A stretch of 44,776 nucleotides of DNA. Origin: Desulfobulbus sp. (lineage in GTDB: Bacteria > Desulfobacterota > Desulfobulbia > Desulfobulbales > Desulfobulbaceae). The notes under the pieces are model-generated. The model worked only from the letters and a program-made list of their open reading frames with translations. It did no database searches and was not told where the DNA came from. This document shows, piece after piece, positions 1-8,675 of the stretch. Numbering within the stretch: position 1 is the first letter of the stretch; each line of letters begins with the position of its first letter. The stretch covers positions 1 through 44,776 of the forward strand of contig JAQUEZ010000031.1 in NCBI GenBank assembly GCA_028684915.1, given 5' to 3'. The position numbers and the translations under genes are program-made.

Positions 1-33
1 AGGTATTAGCCCCTGACCAGGGTGCATATTTTT

Positions 34-62
34 GGCAGCGGGCATGGAGAATGCCCGCTGCC
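34..62 (-). terminator. stem-loop downstream of leuD
   Basis: A perfect 12-bp inverted repeat (34-45 with 51-62) has a 5-nt loop and lies 12 bases beyond the leuD stop codon. Neither strand has a T-run after the stem, so it may be a 3' stabilising hairpin or a factor-assisted stop rather than a classical intrinsic terminator. Confidence 0.4.
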
Positions 63-74
63 AGTCATGAAATA

Positions 75-602
75 TCAATAATTCGCGTCCGCAAAGGCCA
101 GCCAACCGCCAGCCCCGATCAGCTTTTTGTCAAAGGCGTTGAGGTTGAAGCCACACTCCGCCTTGGCATCGGTACTGGTGGCGATCAGTTTTTCTCCTGC
201 CAGATCCACCTCCACCGTCACCTTGCCGGAAAGGGCAAAGAGGCGGTCTAAATCTTCCTTGCTCACTTCCATCGCCAGGATACCGCAGTTGAACATGTTC
301 TGACGGAAGATCCGGGCAAAGCTCTCACCGATAACCACGTTGATGTCATTGACCTCCAGGGCCCAGACCGCATGCTCGCGGGAGGAGCCGCAGCCGAAGT
401 TGGAACGGGTGATCAGCACCCGGGCCTCCTGCATAACTTGGGAATGCGGGTCGAACTGTTGGCCTTCCAGGTGCAGGTCTTCCAGCAGATGCGGGGCCAG
501 AGCCTTTTTGGTGATTTCGGTCAGGTACTTGGCCGGGATAATCTCATCGGTGTTGATGTCACTTCTATCGATAAAGGCCGCAGGGCCACCAAACTGTTTC
601 AT
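75..602 (-). CDS. leuD: 3-isopropylmalate dehydratase small subunit (LeuD)
   Basis: Small swivel-domain subunit of isopropylmalate isomerase, which converts 2-isopropylmalate to 3-isopropylmalate in cytoplasmic leucine synthesis together with LeuC. The 175-residue protein has the LeuD signature: an N-terminal DINTDEIIPAKYL stretch and the SNFGCGSSREHA substrate-binding loop near residues 67-78. The length fits the short archaeal/class-2 type of LeuD rather than the roughly 200-residue enterobacterial type. An AAAGGA ribosome-binding site lies 6 nt before the ATG. The gene starts 30 bases after the leuC stop, so the two are almost certainly one transcript. Aconitase-superfamily relatives such as homoaconitase small subunits look similar, but pairing with this LeuC makes isopropylmalate the likeliest substrate. 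Confidence 0.93.
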   Translation of the reverse strand: MKQFGGPAAFIDRSDINTDEIIPAKYLTEITKKALAPHLLEDLHLEGQQFDPHSQVMQEARVLITRSNFGCGSSREHAVWALEVNDINVVIGESFARIFRQNMFNCGILAMEVSKEDLDRLFALSGKVTVEVDLAGEKLIATSTDAKAECGFNLNAFDKKLIGAGGWLAFADANY

Positions 603-632
603 AAAAATTCCTTTCTCGGGTTAGGGTCAGTC

Positions 633-1919
633 TCAGTTCAGAAAAGGACGGGGATCGGTGATGATGCCGGTGATGGCAGCAGCGGCAGCGCTGGCCGGGC
701 TCATCAGATGGACCATGCCGCCCTTACCCATACGACCGTTGAAATTGCGATTGGTGGTGGAGGCGCAGACCTCGCCATCAGCTAAAACGCCACTGCTCAT
801 ACCGAGGCAGGCGCCGCAGGTGGGGTTCATGACGCAGAAGCCGCTTTCCATGAAAATTTTGATCAACCCTTCTTCCAGGGCCTGGGAGTAGATCTTCGGC
901 GTGGCCGGTACAAGAATGCCGCGCACAGAGTCTGCAACAGTCTTGCCCTTGATGATCGCCGCCGCCTCACGAATATCTTCAATACGGCCGTTGGTGCAGG
1001 AGCCGATATAGACCTGATCGACCTTGGTGCCCTCCATCTCGGTGACGTCTTTGACGCAATCGGGTTTGAAGCCGTAGGTAATCTGCGGCACCAGAGTGGA
1101 GACATCCACCGTAAGCGCCCGCTCGTAAACCGCATCGGCATCGGAGCGCCACTTGATAAAGTCTTGTGCGGCAGCCTCGGGGCTTGCGTAGTCGTCTTTG
1201 ATAAAAGGCCAGAGGTACTGGGCGGTGACCAGATCCGGCTGGCATACGCCTGAGGTTGCACCGGCCTCCACCGCCATATTGCACAGGGTCATGCGCGAGG
1301 CCATGTTCATGCTGTCGATGACCGGGCCGCAGAATTCGATAACCATATCGGTGCCGCCGTTAACGGTGAGCTGTTTGATCACGTTGAGGATGATATCCTT
1401 GGCTCCCACACCTTTGGCCAGGGTGCCGACCACCTCAACCTTGAGTGATTTTGGCGCGCGAAACGCACAGACCCCTTTGAGAATACCGACTTCGAGATCG
1501 GTGGTGCCGACACCGGCGGCAAAGGCGCCGAAGGCCCCGTGGGTGCAGGTATGGGAATCACCCATAATAACGGTGTTGCCCGGGCGGATAAAACCTTTCT
1601 CCGGGAAGAGGGCATGGCAGACACCGTTGCGGCCGATATCAAAAAAATCCTTGATGTTGTGACGTTTGGCCCAGTCGCGCATGATCTTGGCTTGGGTCGC
1701 GGTCTTGGAATCTTTGGCCGGGGTGACATGGTCGATAACTGCTTTAATCCGCGAGGGATCACAGACCCGGTCCATGCCCTTTTCCATGAGGTCCATGATG
1801 GCAATAGGGGTGGTGATTTCATGGCACATGATGACATCGATATCGAGCACCATATTGCCCGGTGTCGGGGTATCGCGTAGGTGGGCTGCAAAGATTTTCT
1901 CAGTAATGGTCTGTCCCAT
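633..1919 (-). CDS. leuC: 3-isopropylmalate dehydratase large subunit (LeuC)
   Basis: Catalytic [4Fe-4S] subunit of isopropylmalate isomerase (aconitase superfamily) in leucine biosynthesis. The 428-residue protein carries the three cluster ligands expected of the family: one in YIGSCTNG (C308) and two in NPTCGACLG (C368 and C371), plus the GDSHTCTHGAFGAFA segment. The length matches the compact class-2 LeuC. The frame is open for another 30 codons upstream. I placed the start at the ATG before GQTITEKIF, because family homology begins there and a GGAG Shine-Dalgarno sits 7 nt upstream, whereas the extension reads like leader DNA. leuD follows 30 bases downstream. Confidence 0.94.
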   Translation of the reverse strand: MGQTITEKIFAAHLRDTPTPGNMVLDIDVIMCHEITTPIAIMDLMEKGMDRVCDPSRIKAVIDHVTPAKDSKTATQAKIMRDWAKRHNIKDFFDIGRNGVCHALFPEKGFIRPGNTVIMGDSHTCTHGAFGAFAAGVGTTDLEVGILKGVCAFRAPKSLKVEVVGTLAKGVGAKDIILNVIKQLTVNGGTDMVIEFCGPVIDSMNMASRMTLCNMAVEAGATSGVCQPDLVTAQYLWPFIKDDYASPEAAAQDFIKWRSDADAVYERALTVDVSTLVPQITYGFKPDCVKDVTEMEGTKVDQVYIGSCTNGRIEDIREAAAIIKGKTVADSVRGILVPATPKIYSQALEEGLIKIFMESGFCVMNPTCGACLGMSSGVLADGEVCASTTNRNFNGRMGKGGMVHLMSPASAAAAAITGIITDPRPFLN

Positions 1920-1994
1920 TATTGCACTCCAAAAGGCTGAAAAGTGGGAAAAGGAAAGAGGGTGTCCTCGTAAAAAAAAACAACGGAAAATCAT

Positions 1995-2078
1995 GCTGCG
2001 TAACATCAAGAGGTTACGCAGCTAAAAAACATCGTTCTCGCGGCTTCCTCCGAAAACGACAAAGAGGGCAAAGGCCAT
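1995..2078 (-). promoter_or_regulatory. leuC leader: hairpin after a tiny ORF
   Basis: In the leader on the leuC strand, a perfect 10-bp inverted repeat (1995-2004 with 2013-2022, GCTGCGTAAC arms) is followed about 14 nt later by a run of nine Ts near 1970-1978. Immediately upstream, an 18-codon ORF (2078 down to 2022, MAFALFVVFGGSRENDVF) has its stop codon at the foot of the stem. It is rich in hydrophobic codons but has only one Leu and no clear ribosome-binding site. This could be an attenuator, but the T-run is too far from the stem for a textbook terminator. Inference only. Confidence 0.35.
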
Positions 2079-2195
2079 AAAATAGTGCCTTGCCTAAAAA
2101 TCGGGTAAACACAAATCAATACACCCGGTGGCCTGGTTCGTCAATTTTTTTGGTTAGGTTGAGGGGGCGCTTGTCGGGCAAAAACACGGAACAAC

Positions 2196-2224
2196 TGTAC
2201 ATTATCAAAACGATTGCGTATACT
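2196..2224 (+). promoter_or_regulatory. sigma-70-type promoter of the YejA-like gene
   Basis: A TGTACA -35 box (2196-2201) is separated by exactly 17 bp from a TATACT -10 box (2219-2224). It lies about 55 bp upstream of the binding-protein start in a gap between divergent genes. Confidence 0.55.
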
Positions 2225-2277
2225 GACTCGGTTTTGCCGGTCATCTGTCTGGCTGGTTTGCTGTCTCTTCATCCTTT

Positions 2278-4098
2278 GTGAGCAAATTTATGATGAACAA
2301 TCGCCTGGGATTCTTTCTTGCTGCTTGTTGCCTTTTTTGCGTCTTTTTCACCGGATCTTGGGCCCATGCTGCCCATGGGGTGAGTATTGACGGACAGCTC
2401 AAATATGCAAAGGGCTTTGACCGTTTTGCCTATACCTCACCCGAGGCGCAACGTGGTGGCACCCTCGTGCTGCACGACCTAGGCAGCTTTGAAAAGATGA
2501 ACCCTTTTACCCTGAAAGGATCGGCCCCCCAGGGGTTGACCCCCTATATCTTCGAGACCCTGGCTGTGCCCAGCCTGGATGAACCCTTTGCCGAATACGG
2601 CCTGATTGCCGAGGATATCGAACTGGCTGCCGATAAAAAATCGGTTACCTTTACTCTCAACCCCAAAGCGCGTTTTTCCGACGGCACGCCGATTATGGCC
2701 GAAGATGTGCAGTATTCACTTGAGACGCTGAAGAGTGCGCAGGCCCACCCCTTTTACCAGATGTATTTCCATGATATTGAACGGGCCGAGATTTTGGGGC
2801 CACGCAAGATCCGTTTTTTCTTTGCCCGTCCCAACCGCGAATTGCATATGGTCGCGTCCCAACTGCCGGTGTTGAGCAAAAAGTTCTATGCAAATCATGC
2901 TTTCAATCCCACCGGCGGCAATGGAGCCATGGCTATTCCTGTGGGAAGTGGCCCTTATCTCATCAGCGACGTCCAGCCGGGAAAATCGATCACTTACAGT
3001 AAAAACCCGAACTACTGGGCAAAAGATCTGAATGTGCGAGTGGGGATGTTTAATTTCAAGAACATTGTCATCAAGTATTTCAAAGATCCAGTCGTCAGCA
3101 TTGAGGCCTTTAAAGCCGGCGAGTTTGATTTCATGATGGTCAATATCTCCAAACAGTGGAACCGGGATCTGACCGGCCGCCGCTTCGATGACGGAGAACT
3201 CATCAAGCAGACCTTCCCCCATAAAAACAATGCTGGCATCCAGGGATTTGCTTTTAATACCCGCAGGCCTTTGTTTAACGATCCACGGGTGCGCCGTGCC
3301 CTTGGGTTGGCTCTGGACTTTGAATGGACCAACAAAACGCTATTTTTCTCTCAGTACACCCGTAATAGTTCCTTTTTTTCCAACTCGGACTACGCAGCCC
3401 AAGGGCTTCCCAGCGAGGCAGAGTTGCAACTGCTGGCTCCTTTTCGTCAGCAACTGCCTGCTGAGGTCTTTACAACGCCGCTGACCCCTCCCACCACCGA
3501 TCCTCCCTCGAGTCTGCGAGGCAATCTGCGCTTGGCGCAGCAACTGTTAGCCCAGGCTGGTTGGAAAGTGAAGGATGGGGCGTTGGTCAATGACAAGGGA
3601 GAGGCCTTTCGCTTCGAGATCTTGTTGGCCGATGGTTCCTTTGAACGGGTAATAGCCCCCTATGCCGCCAATCTGAGCAAGCTGGGCATTGTGGTCACCT
3701 ATCGCACTATTGATCCGGCCCTCTATGCCGATAGGGTGAAAAATTTTGATTTTGACATGGTGGTGGCTGGTTACGGTCAGTCGCAGTCGCCGGGCAATGA
3801 ACAGCGCGATTACTGGACCTCCGCAGCTGCCGATCGCCAGGGCTCACGCAATGTCATTGGAATTAAGAATCCGGTGGTGGATTCCCTGGTGGATGCCATC
3901 ATCTATGCAGAGAATCAGCAAGCGCTGACCACGGCATGTCGGGCCCTGGATCGAGTTCTTTGGTACGGCTATTATATCGTCCCCAACTGGTATTTGGCGT
4001 ATCATCGCTTAGCCTTTGCCGCCAAGCTCAGCCATCCCAAAATCTTGCCTCTTTATTATAGCTATGACCAGTGGCTCGATACCTGGTGGATGAACTAA
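2278..4098 (+). CDS. YejA-like ABC transporter oligopeptide-binding protein
   Basis: Periplasmic solute-binding protein, family 5 (peptide/nickel/microcin C class), which would deliver oligopeptides to an ABC permease. The 606-residue product has a hydrophobic signal peptide (about residues 8-32, cleavage probably near AHAAHG). The mature N-terminus reads like YejA (HGVSIDGQLKYAKGFDRF, then RGGTLVLHDLGSFEKMNPF). The SBP_bac_5 core runs to the end, including RARFSDGTPI-like and VRRALGLALDFEW segments. Length matches YejA. No yejBEF permease or ATPase genes follow, so it is an orphan that must pair with a distant permease. The start is uncertain: GTG at 2278 has no good ribosome-binding site, and ATG at 2290 or 2293 is equally possible with GTGAG as a weak one. 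Confidence 0.85.
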   Translation: MSKFMMNNRLGFFLAACCLFCVFFTGSWAHAAHGVSIDGQLKYAKGFDRFAYTSPEAQRGGTLVLHDLGSFEKMNPFTLKGSAPQGLTPYIFETLAVPSLDEPFAEYGLIAEDIELAADKKSVTFTLNPKARFSDGTPIMAEDVQYSLETLKSAQAHPFYQMYFHDIERAEILGPRKIRFFFARPNRELHMVASQLPVLSKKFYANHAFNPTGGNGAMAIPVGSGPYLISDVQPGKSITYSKNPNYWAKDLNVRVGMFNFKNIVIKYFKDPVVSIEAFKAGEFDFMMVNISKQWNRDLTGRRFDDGELIKQTFPHKNNAGIQGFAFNTRRPLFNDPRVRRALGLALDFEWTNKTLFFSQYTRNSSFFSNSDYAAQGLPSEAELQLLAPFRQQLPAEVFTTPLTPPTTDPPSSLRGNLRLAQQLLAQAGWKVKDGALVNDKGEAFRFEILLADGSFERVIAPYAANLSKLGIVVTYRTIDPALYADRVKNFDFDMVVAGYGQSQSPGNEQRDYWTSAAADRQGSRNVIGIKNPVVDSLVDAIIYAENQQALTTACRALDRVLWYGYYIVPNWYLAYHRLAFAAKLSHPKILPLYYSYDQWLDTWWMN

Positions 4099-4378
4099 AG
4101 AGGGAAGAGTCGCTGGGTAGAGTGTGCAGCGAAAATGAGCTGTTCTCGCCTCAGAACAGGGCTGCTGGTTACGCCGGAATGCCCCTTGGGCCGAATTGGT
4201 GAAAAGGTGGAATAACGACATTTCGTGCTCTGCAATCCAGAGCATTCATGGGGCAAGGTCGGACGGATTTTAGGAGTTGACCAGGTGGTCATCCTCCGGT
4301 TTTCGTTGTTTTTTTGGGGTAATTCCCCTAAGGTTGCAGCAAGTATATCTTCAGATTGATAAGGTTTTTTGTACGTAC

Positions 4379-5344
4379 ATGGTCAATTCCGCGGAAAAAA
4401 ATAGCAAAGAGCAGCAATGGATCTACCTCACAGGTAAGGAGATCTACCAGTTTTACAGCCGCATCAAAGGTCGGTTGCAGGGGATAACTGTCTATGCCCT
4501 GGTAGGGAAGAGCGGTACGGGGAAGAGTTTTCGTGCCAAGTTGCTGGCCGAGAAGCTCGATGTTCCGTACATCATCGATGACGGCCTTCTGATCTATGAC
4601 AATGCTATTCTCGCCGGTAAGTCTGCCAAGCAAGAGAAAAATTACATTAGTGCCATCAAGACCGCGCTCTTTACCGATGAAGAGCATCGCAAGAGCGTCG
4701 TCGCCAAGGTTCAGGAAAAAAAAGTTAAAAAAATTCTTCTGTTGGGCACTTCTGAAAAGATGGTCACAAGGCTAGCTGATGTCCTGGAGTTGCCGCCGAT
4801 CACCCAGATCATCAAGATTGAGGAGATCGCCAGTCAAAAGGATATTGAAAACGCCATCAAATCCCGGTTTGAAGAGGGCAAGCATGTCATCCCGGTTCCA
4901 GCCATTGAGGTGAAACGTGATTATGCCCAGATTCTTTCCGACACCATCCGTATCTTTTTCAAAGGCAGTAAAGACAAGGACGGGGAGAAAAAATCGCGAT
5001 TTTTTGAAAAGTCGGTGGTGCAGCCACAGTATCACGAAAACAATGTCGCCGGCTCGGTGACCATCTCTGAGGCGGCGCTCACCCAGATGATTCTTCATTG
5101 CATTGATGAGCAGGACGCCGAAATTCTGGTGCGCAAGATCAAGGTCAAGCTCGGTCGATCCGGATACGGCATTGATTTGTTTATTGATGTTCCCTTTGGC
5201 AAGACGCTCACCGGTGAGTTGCATGGGCTCCGCAATTATATTTTGGAGAACATCCAACGCTACACCGGAATAGTGATCGATCATCTTGAGATCAGCATCG
5301 ACAATATCAGCCAACGCAAAAAAGAGGCTAAGGCAAAGAAATGA
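4379..5344 (+). CDS. P-loop NTPase with Asp23/Gls24-like C-terminal domain
   Basis: Cytoplasmic protein of 321 residues whose function I do not recognise. Near the N-terminus, ALVGKSGTGKS is a Walker A motif (GKSGTGKS at residues 43-50), followed by a nucleoside-kinase-like half (YIIDDGLLIYDN, then a hydrophobic ILLLGTSEKM strand). After a charged linker around residues 195-220, the last 90 residues (GSVTISEAALTQMIL through DHLEISIDNI) look like the Asp23/Gls24 alkaline-shock fold. That fold is usually a small stand-alone protein in Gram-positive bacteria. The frame is open for 34 codons upstream. I chose the ATG before VNSAEKNSKEQ because the earlier residues look non-coding, but no start has a strong ribosome-binding site. 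The C-terminus is Lys-rich. It is monocistronic. Confidence 0.7.
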   Translation: MVNSAEKNSKEQQWIYLTGKEIYQFYSRIKGRLQGITVYALVGKSGTGKSFRAKLLAEKLDVPYIIDDGLLIYDNAILAGKSAKQEKNYISAIKTALFTDEEHRKSVVAKVQEKKVKKILLLGTSEKMVTRLADVLELPPITQIIKIEEIASQKDIENAIKSRFEEGKHVIPVPAIEVKRDYAQILSDTIRIFFKGSKDKDGEKKSRFFEKSVVQPQYHENNVAGSVTISEAALTQMILHCIDEQDAEILVRKIKVKLGRSGYGIDLFIDVPFGKTLTGELHGLRNYILENIQRYTGIVIDHLEISIDNISQRKKEAKAKK

Positions 5345-5430
5345 TCCTCCCCTTGCCTGGCTTGTTTTTGCTGTGGATACCCAAGTGGTAATCAATTGTT
5401 CGCCGATCCTCAAATTTATTGAGCGATGAA

Positions 5431-5508
5431 CACTGAATGCCCCCTCATTTTTCCACTGAATCCCGCCTCAATTCCGTCATGAATGGCTCCTCAGTCACTG
5501 AATTCCCC
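5431..5508. repeat. four degenerate CACTGAATnCCC repeats (IS21-like end?)
   Basis: CACTGAAT followed by a C-rich tail occurs at 5431, 5454 and 5496, with a decayed copy (CATGAATGGC) at 5478, about 18-24 bp apart. Arrays of short repeats at roughly this spacing are known from IS21-family termini. No transposase gene accompanies them here, so this would be an orphan end. Confidence 0.4.
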
Positions 5509-5670
5509 TAGGTAAGTAAGCTAGGAAATCCCCTGCGCTTTTTCTTTGAAGTCCCAATTTCCGCAGGTTGTCAACAGCTTCCACTACTGCGGTGTGTTTC
5601 TGCCGCTTCAATGTGATTATTTATCGCTTGACTCTTAGCGGGCAGTCTGGTTATAAGTCCTGAGTTTTGA

Positions 5671-5912
5671 GTGGTTTTTTTCGGAAGTGGCTGTTGTGAA
5701 TGTTGTTGTCGGAATGGTTTTAGGGCGTTTTTTAGGGCCTCTAGAGCGTATCTGAGGCAGATTTAGGGCCGAGGTACGAAATTGCCCCAATGCAACTCCC
5801 TCCACAGACCAGCCGGAAAATCTCTACCTTCACACATCTCTCCTCTGGACATCACTTAATACACGTTCTGCCAATAGAGCAGTGGGCAGAATTTGGGTGG
5901 TTTTTTTCGGAA
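5671..5912. repeat. 16-bp direct repeat pair, 226 bp apart
   Basis: The identical 16-mer GTGGTTTTTTTCGGAA occurs at 5671-5686 and 5897-5912. The flanks share only weak similarity (TTTTGAG and TTTGG before, a TGG/CGG-type bias after). It may be a decayed tandem or IS-internal repeat. The T-run makes part of the identity low-complexity. Confidence 0.35.
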
Positions 5913-6388
5913 ACGGCAGCGGTCATCGGTGCTCTCGGAAGAATCCCAAATTCACCATGCGGGCTTGTGACGTATGATGAATCAGGGAGCCGTACGTCTA
6001 TCCCGTACACTCTTACCTCCGCACCCCCTTACCTACGACCGATTCCGGAAGTACTGGTCACTCATTTTCATTATCAAAAATTTAACTCGTATCTTGCTGG
6101 ATGTTGAACGCCATCATTTAATAAAAGTTTGTGGCGTTGAAGGAGGATAGACCGTTTTTGGGAGTGTTGAATGCCGGCCGAAGGGAGCTCTAGAGCACCA
6201 CAGGTATCTCAATCGAGACCGTGAGTGAATTTCTCTTACGCCATGTCATGAAAATATTTCCAAAGTTCAGGTGGATCACGAATGAAGCGCCACGCAGTAG
6301 GAAATTGATAACAGGGACTTTGAATTAACATTTACTTCTCTGGGGGATTTTGCACACCGTGCAGGGTTCGCCGCAAAAGGATGCGTCT

Positions 6389-7546
6389 ATGAAAATTCAT
6401 GAGTATCAGGCCAAGGAACTATTCCGAAAATTTAACGTACCAACCCCTAAGGGAAAACTTGCCTTCACCTCTGATGAGGTAGCAGCAATCGCAGAAGAAT
6501 TCGGTTATCCGGTAGTCGTTAAGGCCCAGGTGCATGCCGGTGGCCGTGGTAAAGGCGGCGGTGTTAAACTGGCAAAAACCAAAGAAGACGTGAAGCCCGT
6601 TTCCGATTCCATCATTGGAATGACCCTGATCACCAAACAGACCGGCGCCCAAGGCAAATTTGTGCGCAAAGTTTTGGTTGAAGAAGGGTTGAACATCAAG
6701 AAAGAACTCTACCTCTGCATCATCCCTGACCGTGAGACTGCCACTGTAGCTATCATCTGTAGCCAGGACGGCGGTATGGACATCGAGGAAGTCGCAGCCA
6801 AGACTCCCGAGCGGATTATCACCGTTAACGTCAGTCCGGTTACCGGTTTTCAGCCGTTCCATGCCCGTAAGATATGCTTTGGTCTTGAGATCGAAAAAGA
6901 TCTGCAGAAGAAGATGTCTGCTTTAGTGAAAAACCTCTATGAGCTGTTTGTTGCCTACGACTGCTCCATGGTAGAGATCAACCCGTTGATCATCACCGCC
7001 GAGGGTGACATCCTGGCACTCGATGCCAAAATGGACATCGACGGCAACGCCATGTTCCGTCACCCCGATGTCAAAGAGATGCGTGACATCGATGAGGAAG
7101 ATCCGGTTGAGGCAGAGGCTGCCCAGTACGGCCTGAACTACATCAACCTTGACGGTAACGTCGGTAACATCGTTAACGGTGCCGGTCTGGCCATGGCCAC
7201 TATGGATATCGTTAAGTTGGCCGGTGCTTCTCCTGCCAACTTCCTGGATGTAGGAGGCGGAGCAAATGCCGAGGCCATTGAGAATGGTTTCCGCCTGATC
7301 ATGAAAGATCCGGCAGTTAAGGGTATTTTGATTAACGTCTTTGGTGGCATCCTCCGTTGTGACATCCTGGCTAAGGGTGTTGTGCAGGCCGCTAACAAAC
7401 TTAAACTCTCTGTGCCGGTTGTTGTCCGTATGGAAGGTACCAATGTCGAGGAAGGCCGCAGAATCCTCGCTGAGTCCGGACTTGACCTGATCAATGCCAA
7501 AGATCTGGCAGACGCAGCCGAGAAAGTAGCCAAGATCGTTTCCTAA
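6389..7546 (+). CDS. sucC: succinyl-CoA synthetase (ADP-forming) beta subunit
   Basis: Beta subunit of succinate-CoA ligase. It makes ATP or GTP from succinyl-CoA, or runs in reverse, in the TCA/methylmalonyl-CoA pathway in the cytoplasm. The 385-residue protein begins with the family-typical MKIHEYQAKELFRKF. It has an ATP-grasp domain (about residues 1-235, with VVKAQVHAGGRGKGGGVKL near 42-60) and the ligase-CoA domain (VGNIVNGAGLAMATMDI onward), including GGGAN and NVFGGI. The frame extends 13 codons upstream, but homology and an AAAAGG ribosome-binding site 8 nt before the ATG at 6389 fix the start. sucD follows after 150 bp. Placement just before the carboxytransferase genes fits propionate or succinate metabolism. 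Confidence 0.96.
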   Translation: MKIHEYQAKELFRKFNVPTPKGKLAFTSDEVAAIAEEFGYPVVVKAQVHAGGRGKGGGVKLAKTKEDVKPVSDSIIGMTLITKQTGAQGKFVRKVLVEEGLNIKKELYLCIIPDRETATVAIICSQDGGMDIEEVAAKTPERIITVNVSPVTGFQPFHARKICFGLEIEKDLQKKMSALVKNLYELFVAYDCSMVEINPLIITAEGDILALDAKMDIDGNAMFRHPDVKEMRDIDEEDPVEAEAAQYGLNYINLDGNVGNIVNGAGLAMATMDIVKLAGASPANFLDVGGGANAEAIENGFRLIMKDPAVKGILINVFGGILRCDILAKGVVQAANKLKLSVPVVVRMEGTNVEEGRRILAESGLDLINAKDLADAAEKVAKIVS

Positions 7547-7696
7547 TGAAAGATGAGTTCAGATCGGCCTGAAGATTCACGCTTAGAGACCCCTTGGTTG
7601 ATCAGCCTAGTGGTGGTGAACAGTGCCGATCGTGACCACTGGATATTGAACACTCAGATTTCAGAGGCATAAAACTTATACCCATAGAGGAAAATA

Positions 7697-8572
7697 ATGA
7701 GCGTTTTCGTTAATAAAAATACGAAGTTAGTTGTTCAAGGCATCACCGGCCAGGAAGGCCAGTTCCATACCCGCTCCTGTATCGCTTACGGCACCAACGT
7801 TGTCGCTGGTGTAACCCCCGGTAAAGGCGGCCAGAAGATGGACGATGTACCCATTTTCAACTCCGTTAAAGAAGCTCGTGAGAAAACCGGTTGTAACGCC
7901 TCCATGATCTTGGTTCCGCCGCCTTTCGCTGCTGACGCCATCATGGAAGCCGCCGACGCTGGCATCGAAATGGTTGTCTGTATCACCGAGGGTATTCCGG
8001 TCCTCGATATGATGAAGGTCAAAAATTACTTGGCCACCAAAAAAACCCGTCTTATCGGTGGTAACTGCCCCGGTATCATTACTCCCGGCGAATGCAAAAT
8101 CGGCATTATGCCTGGACCGATGCACAAACCCGGCGGACCTTGGGGCGTTGTCTCCCGCTCAGGAACGTTGACCTACGAGGCCGTTCATCAGTTGACTCAG
8201 GCCGGATTCGGTCAGACCACCTGTATCGGTATCGGTGGTGACCCCATCAACGGCACCAACTTCATCGATTGTCTGGAGGCCTTTGCAGCTGATCCCGATA
8301 CCAAAGCCATCGTCATGATTGGCGAGATCGGTGGTAATGCTGAAGAGGATGCATGTGCGTGGATCCAGGCCAACACCAAAAAACCGGTTGTCGGCTTCAT
8401 CGCCGGTTTGACCGCTCCTCCTGGCCGTCGTATGGGCCATGCGGGTGCTATCGTCAGCGGTGGTAAGGGGACTGCAGAGGCCAAGATCGAGGCTATGAAG
8501 TCCAGTGGTGTTCATCACTGCGCTAACCTCGGTAAGCTGGGCGAGCTGTGCAAAGAGGTATACAAAGGCTGA
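7697..8572 (+). CDS. sucD: succinyl-CoA synthetase (ADP-forming) alpha subunit
   Basis: Alpha subunit of succinate-CoA ligase. It binds CoA in its N-terminal Rossmann domain ([13 protein letters not shown], residues 12-24) and carries the phosphorylated histidine in the RRMGHAGAI motif (H248). The 291-residue length is standard. GAGG lies 6 nt before the ATG. It follows sucC after a 150-bp spacer that holds no gene. The pair is probably cotranscribed, and the larger than usual spacer may contain a processing site. Confidence 0.96.
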   Translation: MSVFVNKNTKLVVQGITGQEGQFHTRSCIAYGTNVVAGVTPGKGGQKMDDVPIFNSVKEAREKTGCNASMILVPPPFAADAIMEAADAGIEMVVCITEGIPVLDMMKVKNYLATKKTRLIGGNCPGIITPGECKIGIMPGPMHKPGGPWGVVSRSGTLTYEAVHQLTQAGFGQTTCIGIGGDPINGTNFIDCLEAFAADPDTKAIVMIGEIGGNAEEDACAWIQANTKKPVVGFIAGLTAPPGRRMGHAGAIVSGGKGTAEAKIEAMKSSGVHHCANLGKLGELCKEVYKG

Positions 8573-8583
8573 TTCGCCATTGT

Positions 8584-8618
8584 AGGGCAGGATTGAATGC
8601 TCCATTTGATCCTGCCCT
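8584..8618 (+). terminator. stem-loop after sucD
   Basis: A perfect 10-bp inverted repeat (AGGGCAGGAT at 8584-8593 with ATCCTGCCCT at 8609-8618) starts 12 bases after the sucD stop. It has no T-run (GGCTTTCAT follows), so it may only partly stop transcription or may stabilise the sucCD message before the carboxytransferase genes. Confidence 0.45.
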
Positions 8619-8675
8619 GGCTTTCATAATCGTCGGGCACGGAATTTTAATTGAATTCTGCAGCAAGGAGACAGC

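Larger units (their letters stand above)
5345..6388. other. gene-poor stretch with insertion-sequence-like debris
   Basis: About 1 kb without a convincing gene. The longest open frame (5790-6107, 105 codons) has no ribosome-binding site and no recognisable domain. The stretch contains degenerate repeats at 5431-5508, a duplicated 16-bp motif, and two short minus-strand frames with protein-like composition (5611 down to 5495, 38 codons from a TTG; 6331 down to 6236, 31 codons from an ATG). I read it as the eroded remains of one or more mobile elements. The sucC promoter must lie near its right end, but I see no clear -35/-10 pair. Confidence 0.45.

Noticed and set aside
1920..2009. N-terminal extension of leuC (30 extra codons)
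   Set aside because: The residues have no homology to LeuC, and a good ribosome-binding site serves the ATG at 1919. The extension overlaps the leader hairpin region.
5985..6010. GAGCCGTACG...CCGTAC motif reminiscent of a group II intron domain
   Set aside because: The surrounding secondary-structure elements (domain V/VI sequence and a maturase) are absent. The match is too short to support an intron remnant.
5790..6107. 105-codon plus-strand ORF
   Set aside because: It has no ribosome-binding site and no recognisable domain, and its composition looks like translated non-coding DNA within a debris region. It was not called as a gene.
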